Shown: positions 1 to 6,772, counted from the stretch's first letter. The stretch is 16,310 nucleotides of DNA from JAYEMH01 sp034717985 [NCBI: Candidatus Ratteibacteria bacterium] (GCA_034717985.1 JAYEMH010000014.1:1-16310), one strand, 5' to 3'. Program-made: numbers and translations. The notes: generated by a model from the letters alone, not told the origin.

Positions 1-132
1 ATAATAATCTCCGCCGAAAACTCAGAGGCCGGAGCCAATCCGGAAAAAACCGCCATTGTTATAAAACTCGTAAGGACTATAAACAAATACCGCTTGATTC
101 TAATACTCATAACTCTTCTCCTTTCCAATTAA
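1..132 (+). CDS. C-terminal end of an unknown, possibly membrane-anchored protein
   Basis: An open frame enters from the left edge in frame 1 and ends with TAA at 130-132, giving 43 residues. The tail is polar at first (NSEAGANPEKTA) and then has a basic stretch (KLVRTINKYR) followed by a hydrophobic run (LILILITLLLS), which could be a C-terminal membrane segment. I do not recognise the family and the start lies outside the window. The 143 bases between this stop and the convergent gene at 276 hold nothing I can name. Confidence 0.45.
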   Translation: MIISAENSEAGANPEKTAIVIKLVRTINKYRLILILITLLLSN

Positions 133-275
133 ATAGGGGCGCATCCTAATAAATCTGGGAACATGTGAAAATCCGGGAATATAATATTTATCTATTTAAA
201 AAGTCGATAATTAGGTGCGTACACCCGAAATTATCTTTATCAATATAAAATGAACTCGACCCTATTACTTATGTA

Positions 276-1493
276 TTAGCCAATTAAGACATGGATCGGC
301 ACAAGCCAGATTTTATCTTCTAACTTCAAAATCTCCTTGCCTCTATACGCCAAAATACAAGTTTTACAGTTCCTTGCATTTTTTAAATATGCCTTTATAC
401 CGGTTAAATCTTTGTCTTCCCAGCGGGTGCTGTTTTTTATCTCAATGGCGACAGTCTCTTGATTTATTTCAATAATGAAATCGACTTCATACCTGCCCTG
501 TATGTGCCAGTATGCCATGCGCGCTTCGGGATAAAAAGATGACAGAATACTCATTAGATTTTGTGCAACGTAGCTTTCCAGGAAAACACCGCGAAGCGAC
601 TCATTAAATTTAATATTTTTTACACCGAAGAGATGCGCTGCCAATCCTGTATCAGACAAATATATCTTTGGAGACTTTATCAGGCGGGTTGAAGGATTCT
701 TTAAATACGGCGGCATACGGTTTAAAATAAATGAGCTTTCCATTAAAGAAAGATATCTCGATGTCGTCATCACATTCATCTTGGCATCTCGCGCTAACTC
801 ACTTTGCTTTAGTACTTGAGTGTTTCTAAACGCAACTAATTGTAATAGATTTCGGAAAGATACCAGATCCCCAACGTGGCTTAAGTCGCGAATGTCCCTT
901 TCTAAGTATGTCTGTTCGAACCCGTGAAACCATATATTCGGCTTTTTCACCTCGCCAAGACAAATAGAAGGCATCCCTCCTTTGATGATTTCTTCCCAGC
1001 TAACTGGAGTAACATTGCGCTCCGGAAAGCGATTTTTATTCATGAAATATGCAAACGCGGAAATGCTCTTTGTCTTCCCCTGAATTTCCCTGCGCGCAAA
1101 AGGATGTAGTGTTAAATATACGGCTCTGCCGGCTAAGCTTTCTGAAATAGTTTTCAAAAGCAGGAAATTAGCAGAGCCGCTTAATAGAAATTTACCCGGC
1201 ACTCGGCGTTTATCAACGTGTTTCTTTATAACCGTAAATATTTCGGGACACTTTTGCGCTTCATCGATGGTTACGGGCTGCTCACCGGAAATAAGCTCTT
1301 CGGGGTTTCTCCTGGCCGCCTCAAGCACATTAAAATCATCAAAATTGAGATACTTCCGCTTGCGCAATTGAGGTTGATTAAGCAATAAAGTGCTTTTCCC
1401 GGTCTGCCGCATTCCGGAAAGAGCAACCACCGGCATACTCTCTAATGAGTCAATCAAAACCCTCGTAATTTCACGCGCTCTGTATTTTGTCAT
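276..1493 (-). CDS. AAA+ ATPase with DUF4143 C-terminal domain
   Basis: This 405-residue protein has the two-part layout of the AAA_14/DUF4143 ATPases, which are common in bacterial and archaeal accessory regions and have no settled function. The N-terminal part carries a Walker A motif, GMRQTGKST, at about residues 27-35, and a Walker B motif, VTIDEAQ, at about 74-80. A sensor-like LLSGSAN follows near 102-109. The C-terminal half contains YEVDFIIE followed by VAIEIKNS, the D and E-x-K pattern of the PD-(D/E)XK nuclease fold that ends many DUF4143 proteins. Length and motif order match a complete gene. The ATG at 1493 is only eight bases from a consensus -10 box, and no Shine-Dalgarno sequence precedes it, so the message is probably leaderless. 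Defence, toxin-antitoxin or mobile-element roles are possible but unproven. Confidence 0.88.
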   Translation of the reverse strand: MTKYRAREITRVLIDSLESMPVVALSGMRQTGKSTLLLNQPQLRKRKYLNFDDFNVLEAARRNPEELISGEQPVTIDEAQKCPEIFTVIKKHVDKRRVPGKFLLSGSANFLLLKTISESLAGRAVYLTLHPFARREIQGKTKSISAFAYFMNKNRFPERNVTPVSWEEIIKGGMPSICLGEVKKPNIWFHGFEQTYLERDIRDLSHVGDLVSFRNLLQLVAFRNTQVLKQSELARDAKMNVMTTSRYLSLMESSFILNRMPPYLKNPSTRLIKSPKIYLSDTGLAAHLFGVKNIKFNESLRGVFLESYVAQNLMSILSSFYPEARMAYWHIQGRYEVDFIIEINQETVAIEIKNSTRWEDKDLTGIKAYLKNARNCKTCILAYRGKEILKLEDKIWLVPIHVLIG

Positions 1494-1501
1494 AATACAA
1501 C

Positions 1502-1529
1502 ATTATACGTTATCATTTGACTTTGTCAA
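1502..1529 (-). promoter_or_regulatory. Sigma-70-type promoter of the DUF4143 ATPase gene
   Basis: On the minus strand TTGACA (1524-1529) is followed after 16 bases by TATAAT (1502-1507). Both boxes match the consensus exactly. The ATG begins eight bases after the -10 box, so the expected transcription start falls at or within a base or two of the start codon. Confidence 0.8.
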
Positions 1530-1698
1530 GGGATTATTTCCGAAGCATAAAGGGGACCATAAAGGGGACGGGTTCATTTAAAATTATTCGCAGGTTATTG
1601 CTTCTTATATAACCCTGTTAATTCCGCCTTATCAAGTATGTGGCCTTGAAATTCTGAAATTCCGGGGACACCAAAATTCTGGGGACACCATACTTAAT

Positions 1699-1947
1699 TT
1701 ATTGTTGTGCTGAAGCAAGAGATAACTTTTTTGCGCGATTAAGGCCTTTAATGTAAGCCTCTCTTTTAAGAGCTTCGGATTTAGTGGAATATTTTTCTGA
1801 ATGGATTAATCTTACCGGCCAGCGACATTTAGTATAACGACAGGCTTTATCTCTGTTATGATCGTATATACGGCGTTTTAAATCTTTGGTTGTTCCAGTA
1901 TAAAGTGTTTTATCTCGGCATTGAATTATGCAAAGATACCAGGACAT
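1699..1947 (-). CDS. Small GIY-YIG endonuclease-like protein (UPF0213/YhbQ type)
   Basis: The 82 residues span a whole stand-alone GIY-YIG domain. WYLCIIQC stands for the first strand, LYTGTTKDLKRRIYDHN for the YIG part with the catalytic arginine helix, and SEALKREAYIKGLNRAKK holds the conserved glutamate. Homologues of this size are frequent in bacteria; they are presumed nucleases, and some act on DNA or branched substrates. No clear Shine-Dalgarno sequence precedes the ATG. The gene is embedded in the left copy of the direct repeat, and its twin at 6238-6484 is frameshifted. The cysteine at position 5 is tyrosine in the right copy, which is closer to the family consensus. Confidence 0.88.
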   Translation of the reverse strand: MSWYLCIIQCRDKTLYTGTTKDLKRRIYDHNRDKACRYTKCRWPVRLIHSEKYSTKSEALKREAYIKGLNRAKKLSLASAQQ

Positions 1948-2010
1948 AGATAATTATCACAGCAAGGCTCTTCGCGGAGTTTATCCTGAACGCAGTTGAA
2001 GGGCTCAGGG

Positions 2011-2042
2011 CCAAATTTTCTTTTTCAAAAAAGAAAATTTGG
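2011..2042. repeat. Inverted repeat closing the left repeat copy
   Basis: CCAAATTTTCTTTTT (2011-2025) pairs with AAAAAGAAAATTTGG (2028-2042) across a two-base gap, giving a nearly perfect 15-bp-arm palindrome. It is identical in the right copy at 6548-6579, where it follows the 3' end of tRNA-His. It could act as a terminator or mark the end of a mobile repeat. Confidence 0.8.
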
Positions 2043-2134
2043 GGTCGCTGGCTTAAACAGGTTGGAAACACCCTGCTTATTGATCCAGCGCCTTACAGTC
2101 CGTTATTTTACCAGAAAGCGTGATAAAAATATAC

Positions 2135-2905
2135 TCAAATTTCAATCAGCTGGCCGTCATTAACCGTCATCACATTCTTGCCGAAATGCTCTTTAAATTT
2201 CTCCGGCCTCTCTGTATGAATCGGAATAATGCGCTTTGGCTTAAGAGCACCCGCCAATTGCTTTAATATACGCACAGCCGCATGTCCACTGGTATGAATA
2301 TGCTCAAGCCGTAGATCATTCGCCTGAATAAAGTCCCAGAACACGCTCGCCTTCTTCTTGTCCCGGATATAGCCATCCCATTGAGAATAAATAAGAGTTG
2401 CGCCTTTAACATCCGGTATCTTCTTAACCAGAGGGATCATGGAATCGCGCATTACAACAAGAGCCTTTTCTTGGCCAATATCCCATGCCTTGATCTTATG
2501 CCTGCCGATGTCAAAAGTAAGGTACTTAAAATCTGAATTAACGATCTTATTGATATAAATATCACCCCTGCCGCGATAATTACCGATCAACACCCTGATA
2601 CTATCCCAGTCCAGCTGAGGAATCTTGTTACGCTCATTCTTTAATACATGCAGGACAGTGGCAATATATGGGTCAATAACAAGCATGGCTTTTGCGCGCC
2701 GGGCCGCCTTGTAGAATGTTACAATGCGGTCGATATTCTGGCCTGAGCAATAGGCAAGAACGACGTTCTTTTCTGTCTTTTTCAGCGCATCTTCCACACC
2801 ACTCAAAACAGCGGACTCATCCTCATAAGCTCCGCCTTGCCGCTCGATCATAGTGCCTTCCATATGCAGTTTCAAATCGTTCCCTGGGCCCATCCAACAA
2901 CGCAT
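2135..2905 (-). pseudogene. C-terminal fragment of an RNase J-like metallo-beta-lactamase protein
   Basis: The reading frame has the second half of an RNA-metabolising MBL-fold protein. Present are MEGTMIERQ followed by a glutamate-rich entry into the beta-CASP region, the late motif HTSGHA (around residue 205) and the terminal IPIHTE (around 228), which in this family supply metal ligands and RNA contacts. The N-terminal part with the HxHxDH metal-binding motif is missing. The frame opens only about 13 residues before MEGTM, and the upstream DNA reads as an unrelated helix-rich sequence in another frame. A complete relative would be well over 400 residues against 256 here. I infer a 5' truncated gene joined by deletion to a neighbouring gene. 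A catalytic role is unlikely without the first metal motif. Confidence 0.75.
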
Positions 2906-3113
2906 CCAATCGGCTTACTTTATTCCTGACGCTCCTGATCTCTTCCAATTTTTTCCATACAAGATCCCGCTTATCCACCAGTTCAGTAAGTACTCGCCTT
3001 GCCTCTTTCTCAAAAAGACGATCCTCCTCCGTAGCCGCAACTGATAACACTTGATTGAGAAAATTTATTAGTTCACCACTACCTTGGCATTTGTTGGTTG
3101 ATCGGTAAAAAAA
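2823..3113 (-). pseudogene. Frameshifted continuation of the 3068-3883 gene, helix-rich fragment
   Basis: An open frame on the minus strand continues directly past the stop of the 3068-3883 gene in another phase. It can be read without a stop from a run of seven A on the plus strand (3107-3113) through GELINFLNQVLSVAATEE and a charged, helical stretch (LFEKEARRVLTELVDKRD, RSVRNKVSRLDALLDG). At about 2885 it meets the metallo-beta-lactamase fragment in a third phase and ends after unrelated residues at 2823. The charged heptad-like pattern suggests a coiled coil. A slip in the homopolymer, as a real mutation or a sequencing error, would join it to the upstream gene. It has only a GTG at 3050 and no convincing ribosome binding site. 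Confidence 0.5.
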
Positions 3114-3883
3114 TATTTTAAGGCAGTTTTTGAAATCTTTTCGGCTTCGTTAGACTCGCTGAGTTTTTCAACTTCATATTCTAGGCCAGCTGTAAATTTC
3201 GATTTTTCTCCAATAACTAATAATGGGCGATTATAAATACCGGCTGATGTTATCTGGTTAACGGGCGGGTCGATTATTATTTGATTTGGATCAATGGACT
3301 CTTTAAAATCAACATTTATAGCGGCATCCTTAAGTTTTAACGCAATGTCCGTTAAACCATTCTCAGGCAGTTCACCATCAATTTCCATAAGGCCAATGTC
3401 ATGCAAAAATGCACGTCTCTCCTCAACCGACCTAAACATTTTCCTTAAAAATTCGTTATTTACTTTTGGCCACTCCTGTAAAGGGCTCAAATTAAGATTA
3501 TGCCCATTTACTTCATATTCAATAGATTGCAAAAATATTGGGATTGCAAAACCTCCTCTCCACCCCTTTTTTGACACAAGCCATTCTACATAAAGTGGGT
3601 ATCCATAAAAAAGTGCTCCACGTCCTCCTCGTTGTCTTAATTGCTTTAAGAAAAAAGTGCTTTCTCCTTCGAGAGATATGTTAATCTTCTTTTTTTCGAG
3701 CAGAGACCATTCCTTCTCAATTGGCATTACCAAATATTTCTTATTAACATCCGATAGGAATGTTCGAGCACCACTTGCCTCATCCTCTCGGATACAATCG
3801 AGATAATAAGCCATTAACTGCTTAAATCGCTTTAGATCAATTTGTGTTGGTTTAGATATTGAAGAGGTTTGTTTCCTTTTCAA
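3068..3883 (-). CDS. Unknown 271-residue protein, possibly the N-terminal fragment of a large helicase
   Basis: The start is TTG at 3883, chosen because TAGGAGAG lies about eight bases upstream. The protein opens with a helical segment (FKQLMAYYLDCIREDEA) and has GALFYGYPLYVEWLVSKKGW near its middle. Later comes GIYNRPLLVIGEKSKFTAGLEYEVEKL. From memory these elements resemble the region in front of the helicase core of large DNA2/Nam7-like superfamily 1 proteins. No Walker A motif is present, so the motor is absent. The frame stops 45 bases after a seven-base homopolymer, and coding-like sequence continues in another phase (2823-3113), so this is probably a broken gene. It lies 25 bases downstream of the 126-residue gene, in the same direction. 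Family assignment is tentative. Confidence 0.6.
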   Translation of the reverse strand: MKRKQTSSISKPTQIDLKRFKQLMAYYLDCIREDEASGARTFLSDVNKKYLVMPIEKEWSLLEKKKINISLEGESTFFLKQLRQRGGRGALFYGYPLYVEWLVSKKGWRGGFAIPIFLQSIEYEVNGHNLNLSPLQEWPKVNNEFLRKMFRSVEERRAFLHDIGLMEIDGELPENGLTDIALKLKDAAINVDFKESIDPNQIIIDPPVNQITSAGIYNRPLLVIGEKSKFTAGLEYEVEKLSESNEAEKISKTALKYFFTDQPTNAKVVVN

Positions 3884-3908
3884 AATATACTCTCCTAAAA
3901 TTTATGTG

Positions 3909-4289
3909 CTACGAGGGAATCGACTTGCCACAGTCTTTTACATATCTTTCCACCCGCACAAGGAAGCGGAAGAGTCTTTTTATTTTCTCGTCCTCAGAAT
4001 GAAAAATCATTATTGCCAGATTGCAGACTTTATATTCATACGATTTGCCGTTCTCCGTTTCAACTATCGCCCACTGATACTGAATCGGCGAACCGTAGTC
4101 AGGATCACCCCACGTGCCGGATAACTCCGATACCTTATCGGAACTGAACATTTGTTGAATGTTCGGAGGAATTTCATCAGCGGTCAATATGCACTCTTCA
4201 CATGAAGACTTCTTATCCATGCTGTCTAACATGCCGGATTTGAATATTATCTTGGCTATTTTGTCGGTCAATTTTTTCTTATCTATCAT
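3909..4289 (-). CDS. Hypothetical 126-residue protein
   Basis: I do not recognise this protein. It begins with a lysine-rich helix (MIDKKKLTDKIAKIIFKSGML), has a close cysteine pair CEEC near residue 30, then an acidic and glycine-rich middle (SGTWGDPDYGSP). It ends with a strand-rich part, and the last 25 residues form a basic helix (KIKRLFRFLVRVERYVKDC). No signal peptide or membrane segment is visible. It sits 31 bases after the AlbA_2 ATPase gene and 25 bases before the helicase-like fragment, all on the minus strand, so the three may share a transcript. No clear ribosome binding site precedes the ATG. Confidence 0.6.
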   Translation of the reverse strand: MIDKKKLTDKIAKIIFKSGMLDSMDKKSSCEECILTADEIPPNIQQMFSSDKVSELSGTWGDPDYGSPIQYQWAIVETENGKSYEYKVCNLAIMIFHSEDEKIKRLFRFLVRVERYVKDCGKSIPS

Positions 4290-4320
4290 TTTTCAATTTA
4301 TGACGCACTGCGTTGAAATT

Positions 4321-5694
4321 TTACTCCCTTTTTATTATCTCCCAACGCCCACCCTTATCCGGGCCGATGCGTTTAAGCAACCCTCTCTCCTGCAAAACCT
4401 TTAAATTATATTTGATGCCGGATTCAGTAATACCCTTTATATTTATTGCTATTTCTTCTCTCGTGGCCTGCGGATGTTCTTTTAGATAAGTAAGAATGGC
4501 CTGCTGTTTCTGGGTAGTTTTCTGGGTAGTTTTCTGGGTAGTTTTCTCCTCAGTTTCTGCGCCCTTTACACCCTTAACCGGTTTTTCTTTCGGCCGGTAA
4601 AACGTCACCACAAATCCTGTCTTGATGTTCTGGAATGTCACCCGTATACCCGCGGCTTTGCATTCATCGACAATACGCTTAAAACCCGAGCCCCAGCGTT
4701 CGATGTCTTTGGCGTAATAGAACGTATCGGCAATCAAGGGGTTGCGGGGAATGCTTTTCTCTTTGCCTTTGATAAATTCCTCCGGTGAGTGGTCATACGG
4801 AAACTGCCCCGGATTATATATCTCAATTCTGTTACGATAAATCGCCATCTCATTTCCGGAGGGATTGTTGAAATCACGATGGCAAAGGGAATTAACGATC
4901 GCCTCACGAACAGCCTCAACCGGAACCTCCGGCGTCTCAATACGCTTGAAGTCAACAATCTTGGCGCGCCAGTTGATGTGCTCTTTAACATAGGTTTCAC
5001 ATTGGGAAATCAGGTCAAAAAGCGTTCCCTTAAAAAACTGGATATCCAAAAAAGTCGTCTTCTCATCCGTGGCAAAAACGGCCGAGCGAACTTCAACACG
5101 ATTGTCTTTGCAAAAAAGCGCTCTGCCTGCGTTAAGCAGTTTCTTGCCCTTGATCAGGTGAAGCTTGTTGAGGACATTGCGCGCTGAATCATAAGCGTAT
5201 TCAATACGCCCTGCTTTGCGACCTTTTTCAATGAATCCTTTAATCGTAGCAATGTCGGCTTTGGAAAGGGAGAATTCGGAAACCTCGAAGCCCCACGCAT
5301 AAATATAGTTGTTCTTTTTCTCAACCAGACGCTTAAGCTCATTCACCGAGAGTTTTTTGTTTTCCTCTCCTATCCGTAAATAATAACGCCCGCGAGCTGA
5401 ATACACACTGTCCTGACCGCTGACTTTAACGATAATGCAATCCCTGCCTTTTATCTTTTTAATCTGGATCTCAGGATAGACCTTGGGCTCGATCCAATCA
5501 CTAATGGCTTTTGAAATATCTTTCAGGGTCGACTTGCCAATCTGCTGTCCCAAAACCCTGCCATCATCATTTATCCCAAAACAGACCATATCCTTACTGC
5601 GCTTGTTTAGCATGGCTCCTAACGAGATGATTGCCTCTTTGAGTTCCGATGTAGATCTTTTGAGTTCTACGGTTTCGCTTTCTGTTAATTTCAT
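4321..5694 (-). CDS. Schlafen/AlbA_2 domain ATP-binding protein with C-terminal winged helix
   Basis: The 457-residue protein begins with an AlbA_2 (Schlafen AAA_4) domain, about residues 1-125, with ESETVELKRS and a CFGINDDGRVLGQQIG glycine motif. A GHKL-type ATPase domain (HATPase_c_4), about 255-365, shows an N box (AVREAIVNSLCHRDF) and a G box (ERWGSGFKRIV). A winged helix follows at about 399-457 (QQAILTYLKEHPQATREEIA). This is the common RecG-like/AlbA_2 transcriptional regulator architecture, presumed to bind DNA in an ATP-dependent way. I chose the ATG at 5694 over the in-frame ATG at 5718 because AAGGAAG lies just upstream of it and the AlbA_2 domain starts there. A linker TTQKTTQKTTQK is encoded by a perfect 12-bp triplication. 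Neighbours suggest an accessory, possibly defence-related, module. Confidence 0.88.
   Translation of the reverse strand: MKLTESETVELKRSTSELKEAIISLGAMLNKRSKDMVCFGINDDGRVLGQQIGKSTLKDISKAISDWIEPKVYPEIQIKKIKGRDCIIVKVSGQDSVYSARGRYYLRIGEENKKLSVNELKRLVEKKNNYIYAWGFEVSEFSLSKADIATIKGFIEKGRKAGRIEYAYDSARNVLNKLHLIKGKKLLNAGRALFCKDNRVEVRSAVFATDEKTTFLDIQFFKGTLFDLISQCETYVKEHINWRAKIVDFKRIETPEVPVEAVREAIVNSLCHRDFNNPSGNEMAIYRNRIEIYNPGQFPYDHSPEEFIKGKEKSIPRNPLIADTFYYAKDIERWGSGFKRIVDECKAAGIRVTFQNIKTGFVVTFYRPKEKPVKGVKGAETEEKTTQKTTQKTTQKQQAILTYLKEHPQATREEIAINIKGITESGIKYNLKVLQERGLLKRIGPDKGGRWEIIKRE
4510..4545. repeat. In-frame 12-bp tandem repeat, three copies
   Basis: CTGGGTAGTTTT occurs three times in a row without a mismatch. 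In the AlbA_2 gene it encodes TTQK three times in the linker before the winged helix. Its unit is a multiple of three, so copy-number change would lengthen or shorten the linker without breaking the frame. Confidence 0.9.
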
Positions 5695-5743
5695 ATGTCT
5701 TCCTTTTTTATGTTTCATATCTTTAGCCCCCTACAAGGTATTT

Positions 5744-5762
5744 CTGGCACAAGCTGTGCCAG
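5744..5762. promoter_or_regulatory. Perfect palindrome in the AlbA_2 upstream region
   Basis: CTGGCACAAGCTGTGCCAG is an inverted repeat with 8-bp arms around AGC. It lies about 50 bases upstream of the ATG at 5694, between the divergent genes at 5694 and 5885. It could be an operator bound by the winged helix of the adjacent protein, or a transcript hairpin. Confidence 0.5.
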
Positions 5763-5766
5763 TTTT

Positions 5767-5792
5767 GCATCATCTCCGAGCATCATCTCCGA
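5767..5792. repeat. 13-bp tandem duplication in the divergent intergenic region
   Basis: GCATCATCTCCGA occurs twice back to back (5767-5779 and 5780-5792), directly beside the palindrome at 5744-5762. Confidence 0.8.
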
Positions 5793-5801
5793 GCAATCTT
5801 G

Positions 5802-5830
5802 TTTACAAAAAGGGTATAAAATATTATAAT
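5802..5830 (+). promoter_or_regulatory. Promoter of the 74-residue gene
   Basis: TTTACA (5802-5807) is followed after exactly 17 bases by TATAAT (5825-5830) on the plus strand, a near-consensus sigma-70 promoter. The gene begins 54 bases downstream of the -10 box. Confidence 0.65.
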
Positions 5831-5884
5831 ATAAAAGATTATTGATTACCACATAAAATTCCGACAGAAGGAACATTAACCAAA

Positions 5885-6109
5885 ATGGAGCATTCAGATA
5901 ATTTCAAACTGGTTATTGAGGCAATACAGGCCGAATGGAGCAAGGACTCTTCAGCCGGTCTTATCGAGCTTCGACAGACTAAAGAAAATAAATTAAACAC
6001 CGTTCCGATCAATCATATCATAAATATCCTGCGCGATTTGGAGGCCGGGGCCGGAGTGCTTAAAGTCACAAAAGAAAACTACCCTGATAAAAAAGAAGAG
6101 CCGTCATAA
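5885..6109 (+). CDS. Hypothetical 74-residue protein
   Basis: This small plus-strand gene has a good promoter and a GAAGGAAC motif about ten bases before its ATG. The product is soluble and charged, with a predicted helix at the start (NFKLVIEAIQAEW) and another near the centre (INHIINILRDLEAGAGVL). It ends in a lysine- and glutamate-rich tail. I do not recognise it. The stop lies four bases before the right copy of the direct repeat, so the native 3' end may have been replaced when the repeat arrived. It is the only gene between the repeats on the plus strand. Confidence 0.6.
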   Translation: MEHSDNFKLVIEAIQAEWSKDSSAGLIELRQTKENKLNTVPINHIINILRDLEAGAGVLKVTKENYPDKKEEPS

Positions 6110-6237
6110 AGGTCATAAAGGGGACGGGTTCATTTAAAATTATTCGCAGGTTATTGCTTCTTATACAACCCTATTAATTCCGCCTTATCAAGTATGTGGC
6201 CTTGAAATTCTGAAATTCTGGGGACACCATACTTAAT

Positions 6238-6484
6238 TTATTGTTGTGCTGAAGCAAGAGATAACTTTTTTGCGCGATTAAGGCCTTTAATGTAAGCCTC
6301 TCTTTTAAGAGCTTCGGATTTAGTGAAATGTTTTTCTGAATGGATTAATCTTACCGGCCCGACATTTAGTATAACGACAGGCTTTATCTCTGTTATGATC
6401 GTATATACGGCGTTTTAAATCTTTGGTTGTTCCAGTATAAAGTGTTTTATCTCGGCATTGAATTATGTAAAGATACCAGGACAT
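6238..6484 (-). pseudogene. Frameshifted copy of the GIY-YIG nuclease gene
   Basis: The copy spans the same start (CAT at 6482-6484) and stop (TTA at 6238-6240) as the intact gene at 1699-1947 but is two bases shorter. CCGGCCAGCGAC in the left copy is CCGGCCCGAC here (near 6354-6363). The loss shifts the frame in the centre of the domain, so the C-terminal half with the conserved glutamate is lost. Before the shift the residue at position 5 is the family-typical tyrosine. Confidence 0.85.
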
Positions 6485-6547
6485 AGATAATTATCACAGC
6501 AAGGCTCTTCGCGGAGTTTATCCTGAACGCAGTTGAAGGGCTCAGGG

Positions 6548-6579
6548 CCAAATTTTCTTTTTCAAAAAAGAAAATTTGG
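6548..6579 (-). terminator. Inverted repeat directly downstream of tRNA-His
   Basis: CCAAATTTTCTTTTT pairs with AAAAAGAAAATTTGG, separated by two bases, starting immediately after the tRNA-His discriminator base. It is well placed to end the tRNA operon transcript, but no U-run follows on the minus strand. The same sequence ends the left repeat copy, so it may instead belong to the repeat. Confidence 0.5.
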
Positions 6580-6651
6580 GGTGGCTAACGGGATTTGAAC
6601 CCGTACAAAGAGAACCACAATCTCTTGTGCTGCCATTACACCATAGCCACC
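6580..6651 (-). tRNA. tRNA-His (GUG)
   Basis: Read on the minus strand, the sequence folds as a tRNA. The acceptor stem GTGGCTA pairs with TAGCCAC, the anticodon loop TTGTGGT gives GTG, and the T arm is ACGGG-TTCAAAT-CCCGT. The extra G at position -1 opposite C73, unique to tRNA-His, is present. CCA is not encoded. It is the last gene of a three-tRNA operon. Confidence 0.96.
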
Positions 6652-6718
6652 ATAAAAAATAAAAATTCAAAGCGAAAAACGAAAAATTCTGGTGTTTCTC
6701 GTTTAGGATCGAAACTCT

Positions 6719-6747
6719 AAATTTAATGTCCGAAGAACATTAAATTT
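6719..6747. repeat. Hairpin between tRNA-Arg and tRNA-His
   Basis: AAATTTAATGT (6719-6729) is the reverse complement of ACATTAAATTT (6737-6747), with a seven-base loop holding TTCG on the minus strand. It lies in the 121-base spacer of the tRNA transcript and could guide processing or partial termination. The rest of the spacer shows only short repeated fragments. Confidence 0.6.
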
Positions 6748-6772
6748 TGCGTTTTGAGCTTCTGGTTAAAAT

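Larger units (their letters stand above)
1558..2045. repeat. Left copy of a ~480-bp direct repeat carrying a GIY-YIG gene
   Basis: This 488-base segment recurs at 6114-6582 in the same orientation. By eye I count five base substitutions, a 17-base stretch present only here (within 1670-1690), and a 2-base difference near 1831. It begins with CATAAAGGGGACGGGTTC, holds two GGGGACACC motifs and a complete GIY-YIG gene, and ends with a 15-bp-arm inverted repeat. The substitutions show that the two copies have diverged since duplication, which argues against a simple assembly error. Confidence 0.9.
6114..6582. repeat. Right copy of the ~480-bp direct repeat, abutting tRNA-His
   Basis: This 469-base copy matches 1558-2045 with five substitutions, a 17-base deletion and a 2-base deletion. 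Its last bases overlap the 3' end of tRNA-His. The enclosed GIY-YIG gene is frameshifted, and the closing inverted repeat (6548-6579) is intact. Confidence 0.9.

Noticed and set aside
5695-5718. Upstream in-frame ATG of the AlbA_2 ATPase
   Set aside because: The second ATG at 5694 has the AAGGAAG ribosome binding site, which the first would place inside the coding region.
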